NCBI GenBank assembly: GCA_037043455.1
Contig: JAWPHD010003267.1
Coordinates: 62,001 to 126,000 of the forward strand
Direction of reading: 5' to 3'
DNA: 64,000 nt
Origin: Cyrtodaria siliqua
Lineage: Eukaryota; Mollusca; Bivalvia; Adapedonta; Hiatellidae
Program-made: the position numbers and the translations under genes
Part shown: positions 62,928-64,000 of the stretch, piece by piece
How positions within the stretch are numbered: position 1 is the first letter of the stretch
How the letters are laid out: each line of letters starts with the position of its first letter
Notes under the pieces: generated by a model
Seen by the model: the letters and a program-made list of their open reading frames with translations, nothing else
Database searches by the model: none
Told to the model about the DNA's origin: nothing

Positions 62928-64000
62928 TACTCAAAGAGTGCAAAAAGTGACAATTTGTTATACCGGTTTGTAATAATTGCAACAACAAAAAGTTGTGTAA
63001 AATGCCAAGTCATTTTTAATATGCAACTAACCAGACTATAGCACCACACTACGCACTCTAAGAATATGGTTCACTTTAATTTTAGGCCAGTTGCATAGAA
63101 CATGCATATTTCTCTAAGGCGAATAGAAAGAATGTATGTTCTTTGTTTTTGTTATTTGTTGTTGTTCCTGTAGTTTTTAATTGAATTAAAAGCCATAATA
63201 AAGTGTTTAGAAATGAGCCCTGTTCCCTTAGCGTTGTGACATCTGTTCATTTAGCCACAAATTGGGATCCCAGTTGGCTGCTACACCTGCAGACTGCGTC
63301 TTTGACTTGCACATTCTGATCCTGGTTAACTTCTCTCAACTATGTCCAGCGTCACACGATTGAACATTTCCCATTTCCCCACAAACTCTGGAGATACCAC
63401 GAAATCCCGTTGTAAACTGAGTGACTTTACATAAATCGAATGGGTTCTTAGACTATATTTTCGGCAAAACTGTTTACTGAAATAAATTGATAAAATGAAA
63501 ACCTTGCACATTTGCCTAAACAAAAACATGTTTGACCCTGTAATTTATCCCTGTGAAGGTAAAGCAAATACAGATATTAAAGCGCACTATAAAAAGCACA
63601 GTTGCTCACTATGATATTGATTACGACTATAAACTATTTTATGCCAAGTTCTGTGCATAATTCACTAAAAGTTAACGTAAGACAGGAGCAGTCACATGTT
63701 TCCTTCTGAACTCCAAATAACAACTTATCCAAATACTATCTTTATTCCTCTGTTATCTGAGCGCCCAGTCTAAAAAGTTTGAAGATTTTATAGCAAGGGG
63801 GCAAGACATTAAACAAAATTCCCTCCAACTTTGAAACTCAACAACTCAAAAGCTATGAAATTGATTTGCCTCAGTTTAAATGCAGATTTTATATCAAATG
63901 TTCCTAGTAATGCCACGGGAGTAATGTTACTTGGTCAAAAGTGCTAAAGTACCGTTAGAACCATTATCTTCAGATCCATTCTGTCTTACATTTCTTTTGT
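62928..64000. other. No gene recognised
   Basis: AT-rich, with no clear repeats or coding signature on either strand. Confidence 0.4.

Overview
The window is animal nuclear DNA, most likely from a bivalve mollusc. It is AT-rich and holds one intron-rich housekeeping gene in a sea of transposable elements. These include tRNA-derived SINEs, non-LTR retrotransposons, a decayed Polinton/Maverick, several families of inverted-repeat elements, and arrays with motifs that I associate with bivalve genomes (GCGGCGTCCGTCGTCCGTC, AAGATGGCCGCC). No species can be named from the sequence alone.

The only gene that looks intact is sdhb, the iron-sulfur subunit of mitochondrial succinate dehydrogenase (complex II). 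It lies on the + strand at 31543-52361 in nine exons. The exons join in frame to 284 codons and keep all the cysteine ligands of the three Fe-S clusters. Its introns hold a hAT-like element, SINEs, a TTAA-flanked element, a 2.5 kb tandem-repeat element and others.

Region by region. 1-7.6 kb: SINEs, tRNA-like sequences and a 417 bp fold-back element. 7.8-24.7 kb: a dead Polinton. Its integrase is at 7.8-8.4 kb, its capsid genes at 16.8-20.0 kb, small genes at 20.1-22.1 kb and DNA polymerase B at 22.1-24.7 kb. A non-LTR retrotransposon (about 8.8-16.8 kb) splits it, and that retrotransposon is itself split by a 3458 bp DNA transposon (12623-16080) with 84 bp terminal inverted repeats and the 5 bp target duplication AAGGT. 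25-31 kb: minisatellites, SINEs, a second non-LTR fragment and a dead mariner transposase. 31.5-52.6 kb: sdhb. 53.0-53.5 kb: a palindromic locus carrying three copies of the end of the sdhb coding sequence, one of them antisense. 54-61.3 kb: more tandem arrays. 61.6-62.2 kb: a broken tyrosine recombinase. 62.4-64 kb: nothing recognised except one 164-codon ORF.

The most unusual feature is in sdhb. The last ~45 nt of exon 8, which encode the CxxxxxCxxxC Fe-S ligand segment, are amplified together with the splice donor into about 30 tandem ~50 bp units in the next intron (50243-51650). About 17 of these keep a GTRAGT donor. Exon 5 also has a degenerate 80 bp tandem copy that includes its donor position, and the end of exon 9 is copied downstream in both orientations. 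Three of nine exons of one essential gene have therefore been partly duplicated locally.
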